64,000 bases of DNA from Peromyscus leucopus (lineage: Eukaryota > Chordata > Mammalia > Rodentia > Cricetidae): the NCBI RefSeq assembly GCF_004664715.2, contig NC_051069.1, positions 6,959,501 to 7,023,500 of the forward strand, read 5' to 3'. How positions within the stretch are numbered: the first letter of the stretch is position 1; the number at the start of each line of letters is the position of its first letter. This document shows positions 31,375-41,203 of this stretch, piece after piece. The position numbers were made by a program, and so were the translations under genes. The notes beneath the pieces are model-generated. The model had not been told where the DNA came from and searched no databases. It saw only the letters and a list, made by a program, of their open reading frames with translations.

Positions 31375-31460
31375 CTCCACAGGTATTAAGGATTGACCGT
31401 GTAGCTTTGCACATGCTAGGCAAGGACTCTACCAGTGAGCTGTGTTCCAGTTCGCTTTTT
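31375..31460 (-). repeat. ID/B4 fragment
   Basis: CATGCTAGGCAAGGACTCTACCAGTGAGCTG. Confidence 0.75.
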
Positions 31461-31489
31461 CACTCAGGTTTTTGTTTCTTTTTGTTTTT

Positions 31490-31642
31490 TGGGTTTTGTT
31501 TGTTTTGCAAGGCAAGAACTCTCTTGTGTAGCTCTGGCTGTCCTGGAACTCACTCTATAAACCAGTCTGGTCTCGGAACTCAGAAATCCACCTGCCTGCC
31601 GCATGAGGGCTGGGATTAAAGGTGTATACTACTATATCGGGC
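31490..31642 (-). repeat. SINE B1
   Basis: AGCTCTGGCTGTCCTGGAACTC through GGGATTAAAGGTGTATACTAC. Confidence 0.92.
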
Positions 31643-31672
31643 TCTAAGTTTTTTCATTTTGTTTTGAATCAA

Positions 31673-32052
31673 TGTAGCCAGAAAATTTCTCCAGTCCCAC
31701 CCAGCCCCGAGGTCCCTCAGACACTTATAAAATAATCATTCAGAGGCTTAATATTAATTACCAATTGCATGGCCTATGGCAGGCTTTTTGCTAACTAGCT
31801 CTTATAACAGCCCATTTCTATTAATCTATAAGTTGCCACGTGGCCATGGCATTACAGGTCTGCTGGCATCTTGTTGCTACTTTGGCAGCAGCTGGCATCT
31901 CTCTTTCCTGCCCTTTCTTCTCTCCATATATCTGCTTGGATTTCCCGCCTGCCTCTAAGCTGCCTTGCCATAGGCCAGTGTAGCTTATTTATTAACCAAT
32001 GATATATTGTTACAACATACATTCACAGTGTACAGAAAGATGTCCCCCAGCA
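31673..32052 (-). mobile_element. 3' LTR, family B (minus strand)
   Basis: TGTAGCCAGAAAATTTCTCC ... GATGTCCCCCAGCA. It shares GGCAGGCTTTTTGCTAACTAG-type sequence and TTTATTAACCAATGATA with 7180-7571, more diverged. Confidence 0.75.
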
Positions 32053-32110
32053 CTTCCCCTTTTCTGTCTAATCAAAAAGGAAGGTTTTAGCTAGACATCC
32101 CCCCTCCAAA
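32053..32110 (-). mobile_element. ERV internal end with polypurine tract (minus strand)
   Basis: CTTCCCCTTTTCTGTCTAATC...AAAAAGGAAGGTTTTAG is the reverse of the tract at 15352-15387, adjoining the LTR as expected. Confidence 0.68.
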
Positions 32111-32224
32111 TCAATGGGGCCTAGGGTGGCCTCCGTTGCAACTATATAGCTGCTTCCTCCTTCCCAAATGCTGAGTTAAATACTCCAGGTCCCACTATAC
32201 CCACTTTTCTCCTGTTGCTTTTTA

Positions 32225-32322
32225 GTTTTAAACATAGTCTTATCCAGTGGCCCAGAACTTGTAATCTCCTTGCCTCAGCTCCCCAAGTAGCTGGCATTAA
32301 AGACCTCCATCAAGCCTGGCTT
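32225..32322 (-). repeat. Old B1/B4 SINE
   Basis: CTTGCCTCAGCTCCCCAAGTAGC...GGCATTAAAGACC. Confidence 0.65.
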
Positions 32323-32439
32323 GTTTTTTATTTTCAACATCATTGAATTAATGCTATGATGAGAAAGCACAGGAATTGTATCAATAGGTTCTTTGTTTTT
32401 TTTGTTTGTTTGTTTGTTTTTTTGGTTTTTTTTTTTTTT

Positions 32440-32590
32440 TGGTTTTTTGAGATAGGATTTTTCTGCATAGTTTTGGTGCCTGTCCTGGATCTCGCTCTGT
32501 AGACCAGGCTGGCCTCGAACTCACAGAGATCCACCTGCCTCTGCCTCCCAAGTGCTGGGATTAAAAGTGTGCACTATCACTTTTCGAGTG
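32440..32590 (-). repeat. SINE B1, cricetid-type variant
   Basis: GTTTTGGTGCCTGTCCTGG, ATCTCGCTCTGTAGACCAGG, GGGATTAAAAGTGTGCAC. The (T)n/(TTTG)n tail starts at 32390. Confidence 0.95.
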
Positions 32591-32609
32591 TGTACTTTTC
32601 AAGAAACCC

Positions 32610-32668
32610 AGTTTTTTTTTTGGGGGGGGGAGGAAGGAAAGGAAAAGAAAGAAAGAAAAAGAAAGGGA
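32610..32668. repeat. T/G run followed by GA-rich purine tract
   Basis: T9, G9, then GGAAGGAAAGGAAAAGAAAG-type sequence. Confidence 0.85.
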
Positions 32669-32788
32669 TTATGGGGAGGTAAATTGGGGGGGTGTCTTAT
32701 AAACAAAATTCTCATCTTGGTTTGACCTACAACTTAAATTTTTTATATTAGTTGTCTTTAATTTTAACTTTTCCATATGTTGTTAACA

Positions 32789-32960
32789 GAGGGCTGGAGT
32801 GTTGGTAGAGTATTTGCCTAGCATACAAAAAACTCTGGATTCCTTGTCAAACACCACATAAAACAGGGCAGCACTTGGGAAATTGAAGCAGAAGGATTAA
32901 ATGTTCATGGTCATCCTCAGCTACATCCCACTTTAAGGCTATTCTTAGCCCCCCAAAAAT
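32789..32960 (+). repeat. SINE B4
   Basis: GGGCTGGAGTGTTGGTAGAG...TTTGCCTAGCATACAAAAAAC head joined to GCACTTGGGAAATTGAAGCAG. Confidence 0.78.
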
Positions 32961-33470
32961 ACGTTGTAGACAAAAAAGCATTTGTAACATTGTGCAAGGT
33001 ATGACTTCTGTCAGTTCCAGAATAATGTTTTTCTTCAAGATGATATTTTCTTTCCTTTTTGACCTTTTTCCTCTATGAGTTATCGCTTCCTGTTGTTTTC
33101 TAGAAAAAATTCCAGAAGGAAAATACTTTGCTGTTTATTCAGTATTTTAGGAGGCAGTGTGTAGAATAGAGGATAGCGGAGTTATAAGAAGTATTTCTTT
33201 GTTTAGAGCAGTTGAAGGAAATAAGTTCATCTTCCACCGCAGTTGTTGCAATCTCAGTCTTGTCTGAACATTTCAGTGTCCTGAGGTCAAGGAAGATAAC
33301 TTAATTTCATTTTTTCTTAGTTTTGAATTGTGAAATATGTCCTATACTGCTTCACCAATTATTTGGTATTATCAACTTAATTTTTTTCCATTATGATGTG
33401 TACACAGTACTTTCTTAAATATGACCAAGAAGAGTATGGTTAATGACAATGTGAGCATCTATGCTGTTAC
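32961..33470. other. Repeat-poor intronic sequence
   Basis: About 500 bases with nothing recognised. Confidence 0.5.
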
Positions 33471-33476
33471 ATACTT

Positions 33477-33900
33477 ACACTAGCTACTTTTATGTCAACT
33501 TGACACAAGCTGGAGTCATTTGGGAAGAGGGACTCTCAGTTGAGAAAATGCCTCCATATGACTGGCCTATAGGCAAGTCTGTAGGGTATTTTTGTAATCA
33601 GTGATTAATGTGAGAGGGTCCACCATTGTGGTGGTACCATGCCTGGAAGGTGGTCCTGGGTGCTATAAGAAATCAGACTGAGCCAGGTGGCATTGGCACA
33701 CGCCTTTAATCCCAGTACTTAGGAGTCAGAGTTCGAGGCCAACCTGATCTACAAAGCAAGTTCCAAGACAGCCGGGGCTACAAAGAAACCCTGTCTTGAA
33801 AAACTTTAAAGGGGGGTGGGGAGGTCCAGACTGAGCAAGCCAGTAAGTACACTACTCCATAGCCTCTGCATCAGCTCCTACCTCACTTTTACTTTTATTT
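33477..33900 (+). mobile_element. MaLR (MTD-like) LTR interrupted by B1
   Basis: CTAGCTACTTTTATGTCAAC...TTGACACAAGCTGGAGTCAT...GAGAAAATGCCTCCATATGA, continuing after the B1 with CATAGCCTCTGCATCAGCTCC. Family name from memory. Confidence 0.72.
33683..33826 (+). repeat. SINE B1 with 9-bp TSD
   Basis: CAGACTGAG at 33674-33682 and 33827-33835. The B1 lacks the GAGGCAGATCTC segment. Confidence 0.95.
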
Positions 33901-34075
33901 ACTCGAACCAATCCAGTTTGGTGGCTAGAAATCATAGAATCTCTTTCAAGACCTGAATAAGACTTATAAATGAAAATCAAAGAGGAGGAGATCTTTAGAA
34001 CAAGGCTGTGGGATACTAGAAATATAAAAATCACTTAAAAATAAACCATCTTAGTATTCATAGGTTGAAAGATAC

Positions 34076-34208
34076 TGTAGATGTAATGTAGATGTAATTC
34101 TAAACTGTCTTATTAAATAAGAAACACAGAGCCAAAGAAAGAGTTAAAAGCCCAGAGATCAGAGCAGTAGCCTCGAGCTAAGACCACCTTATCTTACCAC
34201 TCGCTTCT
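34076..34208 (-). mobile_element. LTR family A, partial (third copy)
   Basis: TGTAGATGTAA occurs twice in tandem, then GTCTTATTAAATAAGAAACACAGAG as at 6369 and 13844. It ends abruptly near 34208, without the CCAAT/B1 part. Confidence 0.78.
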
Positions 34209-34209
34209 C

Positions 34210-34560
34210 ATTTTCAGTGTTTTGTTTTTTATACTAAAAATACTTGTCTGAATGTAGAAGCTACTATTTTAATGGATGCACTTGTAATAAAGCCCAAGTT
34301 AATAGAACTGCTGTTGAGGAGAGCTGTCCCCTGACACTCATACCAGTTTGAATTGAGCAAGATTAAAATTTAATACAATGTTAAACTGTTCTCAATGTCT
34401 CGAGATTGTAACCCTGGCAATTAAGCAGACTGAGGCAGGAGGATTGAGAGGTTTTTTGGGTTTTTCTTTGTTTTGTTTGTTTGGTTTTTTGAGGGTTGCA
34501 GATTGAGTTCAAGGCTATCCTAGGTAATTTACTAAATCTAATCTCAAAGTAAATATTAAG
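34210..34560. other. Unassigned sequence with a SINE remnant
   Basis: GACTGAGGCAGGAGGATTG (34428) and GAGTTCAAGGCTATCCTAGG (34506), split by a TTTG-rich tract, look like a broken B4/Alu-like copy. Confidence 0.5.
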
Positions 34561-34565
34561 AACGG

Positions 34566-34632
34566 AACTAGGGATGTAACTCAGTGGAAGATTACTTGCC
34601 TGGCATACATAAGGACTGAAGTTTACTCCCTA
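34566..34632 (+). repeat. ID-like SINE
   Basis: ACTAGGGATGTAACTCAGTGG...ACTTGCCTGGCATACATAAGG. Confidence 0.75.
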
Positions 34633-34728
34633 ATATCATAATCAATCAGTTAGTCATCAATCAATAAAGTTTACAGAGAATATAGTACTCATGTTTTACT
34701 AATCTCATAAAGAAATCAAGGCAGGGCC

Positions 34729-34953
34729 TGGAGAGATGGCTTAGTCATTAGAGATTAGTCCTTGGGGCTGGAGAGATGACTTAGAAGTTAAGAGCACTGG
34801 CTTCTCTTTCAGAGACCCTAAGTTCAATTCCCAGCAAGCACATGGTGGCTCACAACCATCTATGATGAGATCTGGTGCCCTTTTCTGATGTACAGGCAAA
34901 GATGCAGACAGAACATTGTATACATAATAAATAAATAAATCTTTAAAACAAAA
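34729..34953 (+). repeat. B2 head fragment plus full SINE B2
   Basis: CCTGGAGAGATGGCTTAGTC (34729), then a complete B2 from GGGGCTGGAGAGATGACTTAG (34764) to AATAAATAAATAAATC. Confidence 0.94.
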
Positions 34954-34971
34954 GAGTTTTTTTAAAAAATG

Positions 34972-34977
<6 letters not shown>

Positions 34978-35034
<57 letters not shown>
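34978..35034. repeat. (GA)n microsatellite
   Basis: About 57 bases of uninterrupted GA. Confidence 0.98.
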
Positions 35035-35037
<3 letters not shown>

Positions 35038-35069
35038 GGCCTAAATGCTGGACAAGAAATTAGGGCAAA

Positions 35070-35175
35070 GAGAGCAAGAATCAGCTCTTTCCTTCTCCCA
35101 TGTGGGTTCTGGGGAGCAAACTCAGGTCATCAGGCTTGGCAGCAATTCCTTTACCACTGAGCTCACTCACGGCCT
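35070..35175 (-). repeat. SINE B3
   Basis: CCCATGTGGGTTCTGGGGAGC...CAGGTCATCAGGCTTGGCAGC...TTACCACTGAGCTC. Confidence 0.88.
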
Positions 35176-35199
35176 CTAATTTCCAACTCTTTCTCAGCA

Positions 35200-35292
35200 T
35201 GGTAGCACATGCTTGTAATCTCAACACTTAGGCAAGAGGATTGCTGAGAGTTCCAGGCCAGTCAGGAGTATGTAGTAAGACTGTGTCAAAAA
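35200..35292 (+). repeat. B1/B4 SINE, old
   Basis: GCATGGTAGCACATGCTTGTAATC...GAGTTCCAGGCCAGTC. Confidence 0.75.
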
Positions 35293-35411
35293 CATCAAAG
35301 TTAATTCATCCCAACACCTGACCTGTTCTTAGCCTGAATTTGGTGCTGATAGCTGACTTCCATGCCACGCAACAGTACTAAATGTTTTTTATATTTTTCA
35401 TTTAATTTTTT

Positions 35412-35565
35412 AAAATTATTTATTTTTGTTTTATGTGCATTGATGTTTTGCCTGGCATGTCTGTGTGAGGGTGACAGCTCCCTTGGAACTGGAGTTTATA
35501 GACAGTTGTGTGCTGCCATGTGGAAGTTGAGAATTGAACCCTGGTCCTCTGGCAGAGCAGCCTCT
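35412..35565 (-). repeat. SINE B2
   Basis: TTATTTTTGTTTTATGTGCATTG through TCCTCTGGCAGAGCAG. The head is truncated. Confidence 0.92.
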
Positions 35566-35599
35566 AAAGTTTCTGTTCTTTTCAATTTGTTTTGTTTTT

Positions 35600-35732
35600 T
35601 GAGGCAGGGTCTCACTATGTAGCTTTGGCTGTCTTGGAATTCCCTATGTAGACCAGGCTGGTCTCAAACTCACAGAGATCCACCTGTCTCCCGAGTGCTG
35701 GAATTAAAGGCATGCGCCACTGTACCCAGCTT
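35600..35732 (-). repeat. SINE B1
   Basis: TTTGAGGCAGGGTCTCACTATG through GCATGCGCCACTGTACCCAG. Confidence 0.93.
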
Positions 35733-36019
35733 AGTTTCTCTTAGTATCAATCATATCCATTCCCTCTACTCTTTTCTAAAATGTTACAGTTCAAGAGCAT
35801 AGTTTTATGTGAGATTTTCCTTTCTGTAGGGTTAAATTTATAAATAAACTGGTTTTTAAATTTTCATACTGAAAATAGACTCATACCCTGATATATTGTA
35901 GGGATTTGGCAAGAAAAGCTAGCCTTTCGGAAAGCTCTTGATGATATTCACAGTTAGTGTCACAGACAAGTGACAGTGAAAACTGAGACTAATGGTGCTG
36001 GTGTAAAATTAGGTGTGGT

Positions 36020-36145
36020 CTGTCAGGCCTCATGGTGCAAGCCTGTTATCCTCGCTAGTCTGGAAGCCAAAGTAGGAATGTCACAAGTTCAAGGCCAGCC
36101 TGGGCAACTTAGCAGGCCCTGTGCCAATTTAAAAAAAAAAAAAAA
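36020..36145 (+). repeat. B1/Alu-like SINE
   Basis: TCAGGCCTCATGGTGCAAGCC...AAGGCCAGCCTGGGCAACTTAG, then A13. Confidence 0.78.
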
Positions 36146-36332
36146 TGAAAAAAATAAAAACAGAGTGAGCTGTGGCATATTTCTAGTTTGCTAGAAAATG
36201 GAAGGACTAAGTTTGGGCTGATCTCAGGAGAAGATGGAGAGGAACAAAAATACTACATATGGCCCCATTTAACTTACAAACTTAAATCCTTCCTAGCTGC
36301 CAACTACTTGCTGTTTAGAAATACCAAACTCT

Positions 36333-36492
36333 ACTGGTGGTGGTGGTGGTGGTCTACATTTTAATCCCAGCATTGCCCAGCAGTCAGAGGCAGGTGGATC
36401 TCTAAGTTCAAGGCCAGCCTGGTCTATAGAGTGAGTTCCAGGACAGCCACGGATACACAGAGAAACCCTGTCTTGAAAACAAAACAAAAACA
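36333..36492 (+). repeat. SINE B1 with (TGG)n expansion at its head
   Basis: The usual GGTGGTGGC is expanded to about six TGG units at 36335-36352, then ATTTTAATCCCAGCATTG through AAACCCTGTCTTG. Confidence 0.9.
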
Positions 36493-36497
36493 ACTCC

Positions 36498-36605
36498 TGC
36501 CAGACATGATGGCTCACACCTACAATCCCAACACTGTGATAGGAGGATTGCTGAGAATGCCAGGCCAGCCAGGGCCGCCCGGCATGACCCTGCCTCAGAA
36601 AAGGA
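36498..36605 (+). repeat. B1/Alu-like SINE, old
   Basis: GCCAGACATGATGGCTCACACC...AGGAGGATTGCTGAGAATGCC. Confidence 0.75.
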
Positions 36606-37115
36606 AGTTGGGAGAAAGGATCAATCTACTTGTATGCAAGGAAATCTATACTTTCATTGGTCTGACTTTGCAGGGACTCTGACTCTGTTCAGTATGTACA
36701 TTTTAGAGCCTTAACTGAACATTATCTATGAAGTGACACAGGTCGTGCATATGACCTCCTCGGGTCTCCATGTGTGCATGTGTCTGTTTGGGATACTGTC
36801 AGCCTAGGAAATGAGTCCAGAACCATTGTAGACCTGCTTCAGCGAAGGTAAGCCATAGTTGTCAATGTCAGTTTCCATGTGACAGCCCGACAAACTGCAA
36901 AATACATAGGTTTGGAGAAAGATGTGATGAGGTTACGTCTGCTAGCTAAAGGGAAATAATGCAAGTTATTAGCCCTATTCTCTCTCCTGTAAAAGCCAAG
37001 TAAATCTTATGAGGGGCCTCTCAGAGGGACAGAGCCAGTTCTCTCTTTAAATAACTCAAGACAACTTGACATGTTTGTCAGTAGAGGGAACAAAGGCACT
37101 GTGTGCTCAGAGAAA
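36606..37115. other. Repeat-poor intronic sequence
   Basis: About 500 bases with nothing recognised. Confidence 0.5.
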
Positions 37116-37121
37116 GGACTT

Positions 37122-37209
<88 letters not shown>
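37122..37209. repeat. Compound (CT)n(GT)n microsatellite
   Basis: About 40 bases of CT followed by about 47 of GT. The open frames across it are repeat artefacts. Confidence 0.98.
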
Positions 37210-37212
<3 letters not shown>

Positions 37213-37475
37213 GTGGAGATCAGAGGCAGCCTCAGGTGTCAGCCCCCTTCTTCCACTTCGCTTGAGACTGGATGGATCTCCGCTGGTTTTCCACTGTGGA
37301 CACCAGGCTAGCTTCCCTCAATTCTCCTATTTCACCCTTCCATCATCTAGAGAGAGGTGCTTGCTTTACAGCTTTACCCAACCCTGTCCGGCTTTGACAT
37401 GGCTTCTAAGGATCCAACTAAGGTCATCATGCTTATATAGCCAGCCCTTTATCCACTGAGCCGTCTCCCAGCCCT
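37210..37475 (-). repeat. RSINE/B3-like element
   Basis: AGATGTGGAGATCAGAGGCAGCC...ATCCAACTAAGGTCATCATGC...ATCCACTGAGCCGTCTCCC. Confidence 0.68.
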
Positions 37476-37512
37476 TGTGTGGAATGGCAGTCAGTAGAAA
37501 ATTGACCCTAGT

Positions 37513-37858
37513 TGTCTTAGTTAGGGTTTTTATTGCTGTGAAGAGACATCATGACTATAGCAACTCTTATAAATGAAAACATTTAATTGAGGGGGCTCGA
37601 TTACAATTTCAGAGGTTCAGTTCATTATCATTATGGAGGGCAGCATGGCGGCATGCAGGCAGATGTGATGCTGGAGCTGAGAATCTTACATCTTGACTCA
37701 GAGACAACAGCAAGTCTGTCACTCTGAGGGAAGCTTGAGCAAGAGACCTACCTCAAAGCCTGCCCCTACAGTGACATGCTTCCTCCAACAAGGCCACACC
37801 TCCTAATAGTGCCATTCCCTTTGGGGGCCATTTTCTTTCAAACCATCACACTAGTATT
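37513..37858 (-). mobile_element. Dispersed rodent repeat, family F (copy 2)
   Basis: TGTCTTAGTTAGGGTTTTTATTG...CTTCCTCCAACAAGGCCACACC...TTTCTTTCAAACCATCACAC. It aligns with 24322-24690. Confidence 0.72.
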
Positions 37859-37924
37859 ATAGTAGCTCAAATTTTCCTAAGAACTTGGATAAACTATCTA
37901 TCTGTATACCCATTACAGTATTTT

Positions 37925-38112
37925 TTAAAAGATTTATTTATTTATTATGTATATACAGTATTCAGTTTTGCATGTATCCCTGCAGGCCAGAAGAGGGAGC
38001 TAGATCTCATCACAGATGGTTGTGAGCCACCATGTGGTGGCTGAGAATTGAACTCAGGACCTCTGGAAGAACAGCCAGTGCTCTTAACCTCTGAGCCATC
38101 TCTCCAGCCCCC
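37925..38112 (-). repeat. SINE B2
   Basis: GATTTATTTATTTATTATGTATAT through GAGCCATCTCTCCAGCCCC. Full length. Confidence 0.95.
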
Positions 38113-38199
38113 ATCACAGTATTTTTATGGTTGAAAAATAATAAGCCACTTGAATGAATGAATAACATTTGATTAGCTGCATTGTTGGTTTTATGACGT

Positions 38200-38468
38200 T
38201 TGTTTGTAAGTCTGTCTGTGGATACACGTGCGTGTGTAGACGTCTGATGACAGCTTGAATAAGCTGATTCTCTCCTTCCCCGGATTTCAGCTCAGGTCAT
38301 TCAACTCAGGCTTGTGTTGAGCACTTTTACCCACTGAGCCATCTTGCTGATCCTGGTTGTTTGTTTTGAGATACAGTCACATAAGATAACTCAAACTAGC
38401 TTGGAACTTGTAGTCCTGCTTCCTTAGTCCCCCAAGCACTAAAATTACAGAGGCAAGCCACCATATCC
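38200..38468 (-). repeat. B3 followed by a B4 piece
   Basis: B3: CTCCTTCCCCGGATTTCAGC...TTTACCCACTGAGCCATC (to 38354). B4-like: TTTTGAGATACAGTCACATAAG...AAGCCACCATATCC (38365-38468). Confidence 0.8.
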
Positions 38469-39482
38469 ATTTTGACTAATTGTTTTAATGTTGCCCATTC
38501 TCTGCGCCTCCTGAGAGTCAGCAGACACATTTTACCCTGGGTGTGTCTAATAGGAAGTGGAACATGGACCTTCTACACATGCTAAGTTCTTTCCTGTCTT
38601 AGAGGTTCGGGTAGACTGTTCTGCTTATTGTCTGCCCTGTGGTTCTTCGTGTGACTGGCACTTCCTCATCTTGGGTCTCAGTTTAAATCCTGCTTCTTCA
38701 GAGATACCATCCCTGGCTGTCTTACGTAGCTCCCACAGGTTCCTTATCCTCCCTCCCTTCCTCATTCTTTGTTTAGGGGGATTTGAGCGATTTAATATAT
38801 AGTCCCAGCTGACTTGGAATTCACAGTCCTCCTGCATCAGCCTGGAATCACAGTGGTAAGACGAATGCCTAGCTCTGGTAGTTTCAATTTCTATGTATTT
38901 ACTGGTCTCTTCCAGTGCATGATATAAAAGCTTTCCAGGGAAAGAACTCAGTAATTGTTTGATCAATGATCAAACACTTATATCCAGGTTTTGAAAAACG
39001 CTGAGGTTTGGGATCCTCCTATCTCTCCTGACAGTACACATAGCATGAGTAGTGAAGAGAGGAGGCACTTACCTACAATGCTGCTGGGTCTCAGGCAGCT
39101 CTGAGTTAATATTTTATTATCTCTAGTCTTCAGCTTGTCAAGTCTTGTTTTTCCTCTTCTCTGTGGCTTGTCACCCTCCCACTTGACTCTGACTCAGATT
39201 CTTCACACTAAAAGGATGTATCAGAGAAGTGAGGTGTCCCTGAGAGCAGGGAGGAAGGATGGAATGACAAGAGCCACCAGAAATCTCTTTCAGAACTCTA
39301 ATCACTGCAAGGTCACAGTTTAAAGTCTAGAATGAGAGGGACTTGAGTGCCTCTTGTTCTTGCTCAGTGCCCTCAGTTGGAGTGCTTAGCTGGCAGGCAG
39401 ACACCTTTTCCTCCTCAGATACTGTCAGAGCAACATGAAGGTCAGGCAGAGAGAGACAAATGAGAGCAGCTCGGGGAAAGAG

Positions 39483-39496
39483 GTTACCACGGTAAC
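39483..39496. promoter_or_regulatory. Perfect palindromic RFX X-box motif
   Basis: GTTACCACGGTAAC fits the dimeric RFX consensus GTTRCC-N2-GGYAAC exactly on both half sites. Binding in vivo is an inference. Confidence 0.6.
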
Positions 39497-39498
39497 AA

Positions 39499-39512
39499 GC
39501 AGGCATGCCTGC
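39499..39512. promoter_or_regulatory. 14-bp palindrome with a p53 half-site match
   Basis: GCAGGCATGCCTGC is a perfect palindrome. Its core AGGCATGCCT fits RRRCWWGYYY. Only one half site is present, two bases after the X-box. Confidence 0.4.
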
Positions 39513-39885
39513 TATTTGGAAGCAGGCCTAATCTTTCTCCTCCTTCTCAGTGCTGGAAGATGGGTATTGTGTAGCTGACCTGCATCCTTGGGGTGGGAAC
39601 CATAATCCCTTTCTGACAGTTCCTAGTGACATTGGAATGAGCTGCTTTGCATTTTAATTTGATAAACAGCAGCCATGGTTTTCTCAGAAGTGCTAGAAAC
39701 ACGGCTTTTTCTGGCTCTGTTCCAGGCAGAATTCTGGTTGCCACAGAGAGGAGTTTAGAATTGCTATTTCTCAATAAAGATTTTGGATATTTGCATATTT
39801 GTGAAATATGCCCGTTGGTTCAGGACTAGAATCAGACTTAGGCAGGTTGTTCTTGGGCTATAAATACATATATTTGCATTTTGAA

Positions 39886-40025
39886 GACCACTGTGGATCA
39901 TGCCTTTAATCCCAGCACTCAGGAGGCAGAGTCATTCAGAGCTCTGTGAGTTCGAGGCCAGCCTGGTCTACATGGTTAGTTAGTTCAGGACAATGTAGAG
40001 AGTCCTTGTCTCAACAAACAAACAA
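39886..40025 (+). repeat. SINE B1
   Basis: ACTGTGGATCATGCCTTTAATCC...CGAGGCCAGCCTGGTCTACATG then a CAAA-rich tail. Confidence 0.9.
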
Positions 40026-40111
40026 AAAGACCACTGAGATACTGTCCTGCCACCCAGCAGGCATGCAGTAGATATTTATATTCTCTGACCTCAGATTGAT
40101 GCTCTGTGCAC

Positions 40112-40154
<43 letters not shown>
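40112..40154. repeat. (CA)n microsatellite
   Basis: About 42 bases of CA. Confidence 0.97.
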
Positions 40155-40157
<3 letters not shown>

Positions 40158-40169
40158 GAGTTGTTGTTG

Positions 40170-40318
40170 TTGTTGTTTTCGAGACAAGGTTTCTCTGTAG
40201 CTTTGGAGCCTGTCCTGGAACTCACTTTGTAGACCAGGCTGGCCTCAAACTCACAGAGATCTGCCTGCCTCTCTGCCTCCCTAGTGCTGGGATTAAAGGC
40301 ATGTGCCACCTCACCTGG
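40170..40318 (-). repeat. SINE B1, cricetid-type variant
   Basis: A (TTG)n tail, then TTTCGAGACAAGGTTTCTCTG, CTTTGGAGCCTGTCCTGG, GGGATTAAAGGCATGTGCC. Confidence 0.94.
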
Positions 40319-40800
40319 CCCTTACGAGTGTGCCCCATCTTCTCTTTTCCTGCCTTCACATTTCTTATTACCTTAGTTCCTTTTTCTTGTAATAAAACAT
40401 ACATAAACCTCCTTTTCCTCTCAAAAATAGATTTTAAACAAGAACAATAAATTTCAATGTAATAATAATAATAACAACAACAAAATACAAAAAAAAAACC
40501 CAGAAACTAAAATCACCTAGGATCTCATTACTCAAAATAAACTAGAATATCCTTTTAGACCTCCATTTTTGATGATTATATAAGAATTATACTCCTGTAG
40601 TGATCAATTTAACATCACTGGACTGCTCCACACTGTGTTAAAACCTTTTATCTTTTTAGTCACTTAAAAAAATAGGTTGTGGTTACCTGTCCTTTACAGT
40701 AGAGATTTTTATTTGATGAACACTTAGATTGTTTCTGTTGTTGCTGATGAACACTTAGATTGTTGCTTTGTTTCTATTCAGCTATAAAATAACAGCATTG
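40319..40800. other. AT-rich sequence with a short tandem duplication
   Basis: GATGAACACTTAGATTGTT occurs at 40716 and 40747. The region 40540-40800 may be a decayed L1 3' piece. A-rich simple sequence lies at 40460-40500. Confidence 0.45.
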
Positions 40801-40802
40801 AA

Positions 40803-40930
40803 AAGATGGGCATGGTGGCACATTCCTATAATTGCAGCACCTGGAAGGTAGAATCAGGAGGACTTTAAAGTCATCCTTGTCTGCATATTGAGTTCCAGGC
40901 CAGCTTGGGCTGTATGTGACTGTATTGAAA
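40803..40930 (+). repeat. B1/B4 SINE, old
   Basis: GATGGGCATGGTGGCACATTCC...GAGTTCCAGGCCAGCTTGGGC. Confidence 0.8.
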
Positions 40931-40999
40931 TGATCTGTGTATCATAAATCTTTGTGTATCTGTCCTGTCGTCTCACAGGGAGAGGGTGGGGGGCTGTTT

Positions 41000-41100
41000 A
41001 GACAGGATCTCACTGTGTAGCCTATTTGCCTTGAACCCAGGGCCCTCCTCTCTCTGCCTTCTAAGTGCTGAGCTTACAGGTATGCCCCATGATACCTGAT
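41000..41100 (-). repeat. B1/B4 SINE, shortened
   Basis: GACAGGATCTCACTGTGTAGCC...AAGTGCTGAGCTTACAGG. Confidence 0.78.
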
Positions 41101-41149
41101 CTCTCTTGGTGGTTTGGTAATGGTGGTAGTGGTGGTGGTAGTGATTTAT

Positions 41150-41203
41150 TTATCCGTTTTGTTTTGGTTTCAGGTTTGGCCTGGAACTCATTTATGTAGT
41201 GGA
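41150..41203 (-). repeat. B1-type SINE, split by an LTR (left part)
   Basis: GGCCTGGAACTCATTTATGTAGTGGA. The right part resumes at 41765-41840 (CTGCCTCCCAAGTGCTGGAG). Confidence 0.78.

Larger units (their letters stand above)
38470..39885. other. Longest upstream repeat-poor block
   Basis: About 1.4 kb with at most a short B4 remnant near 38790-38870. It contains the RFX-type palindrome at 39483. ORFs of 60-113 codons here have no recognisable products. Confidence 0.55.

Noticed and set aside
38625..38966. 113-codon minus-strand frame in a repeat-poor block
   Set aside because: No splice-site pairing or recognisable domain; length is within chance for this base composition.
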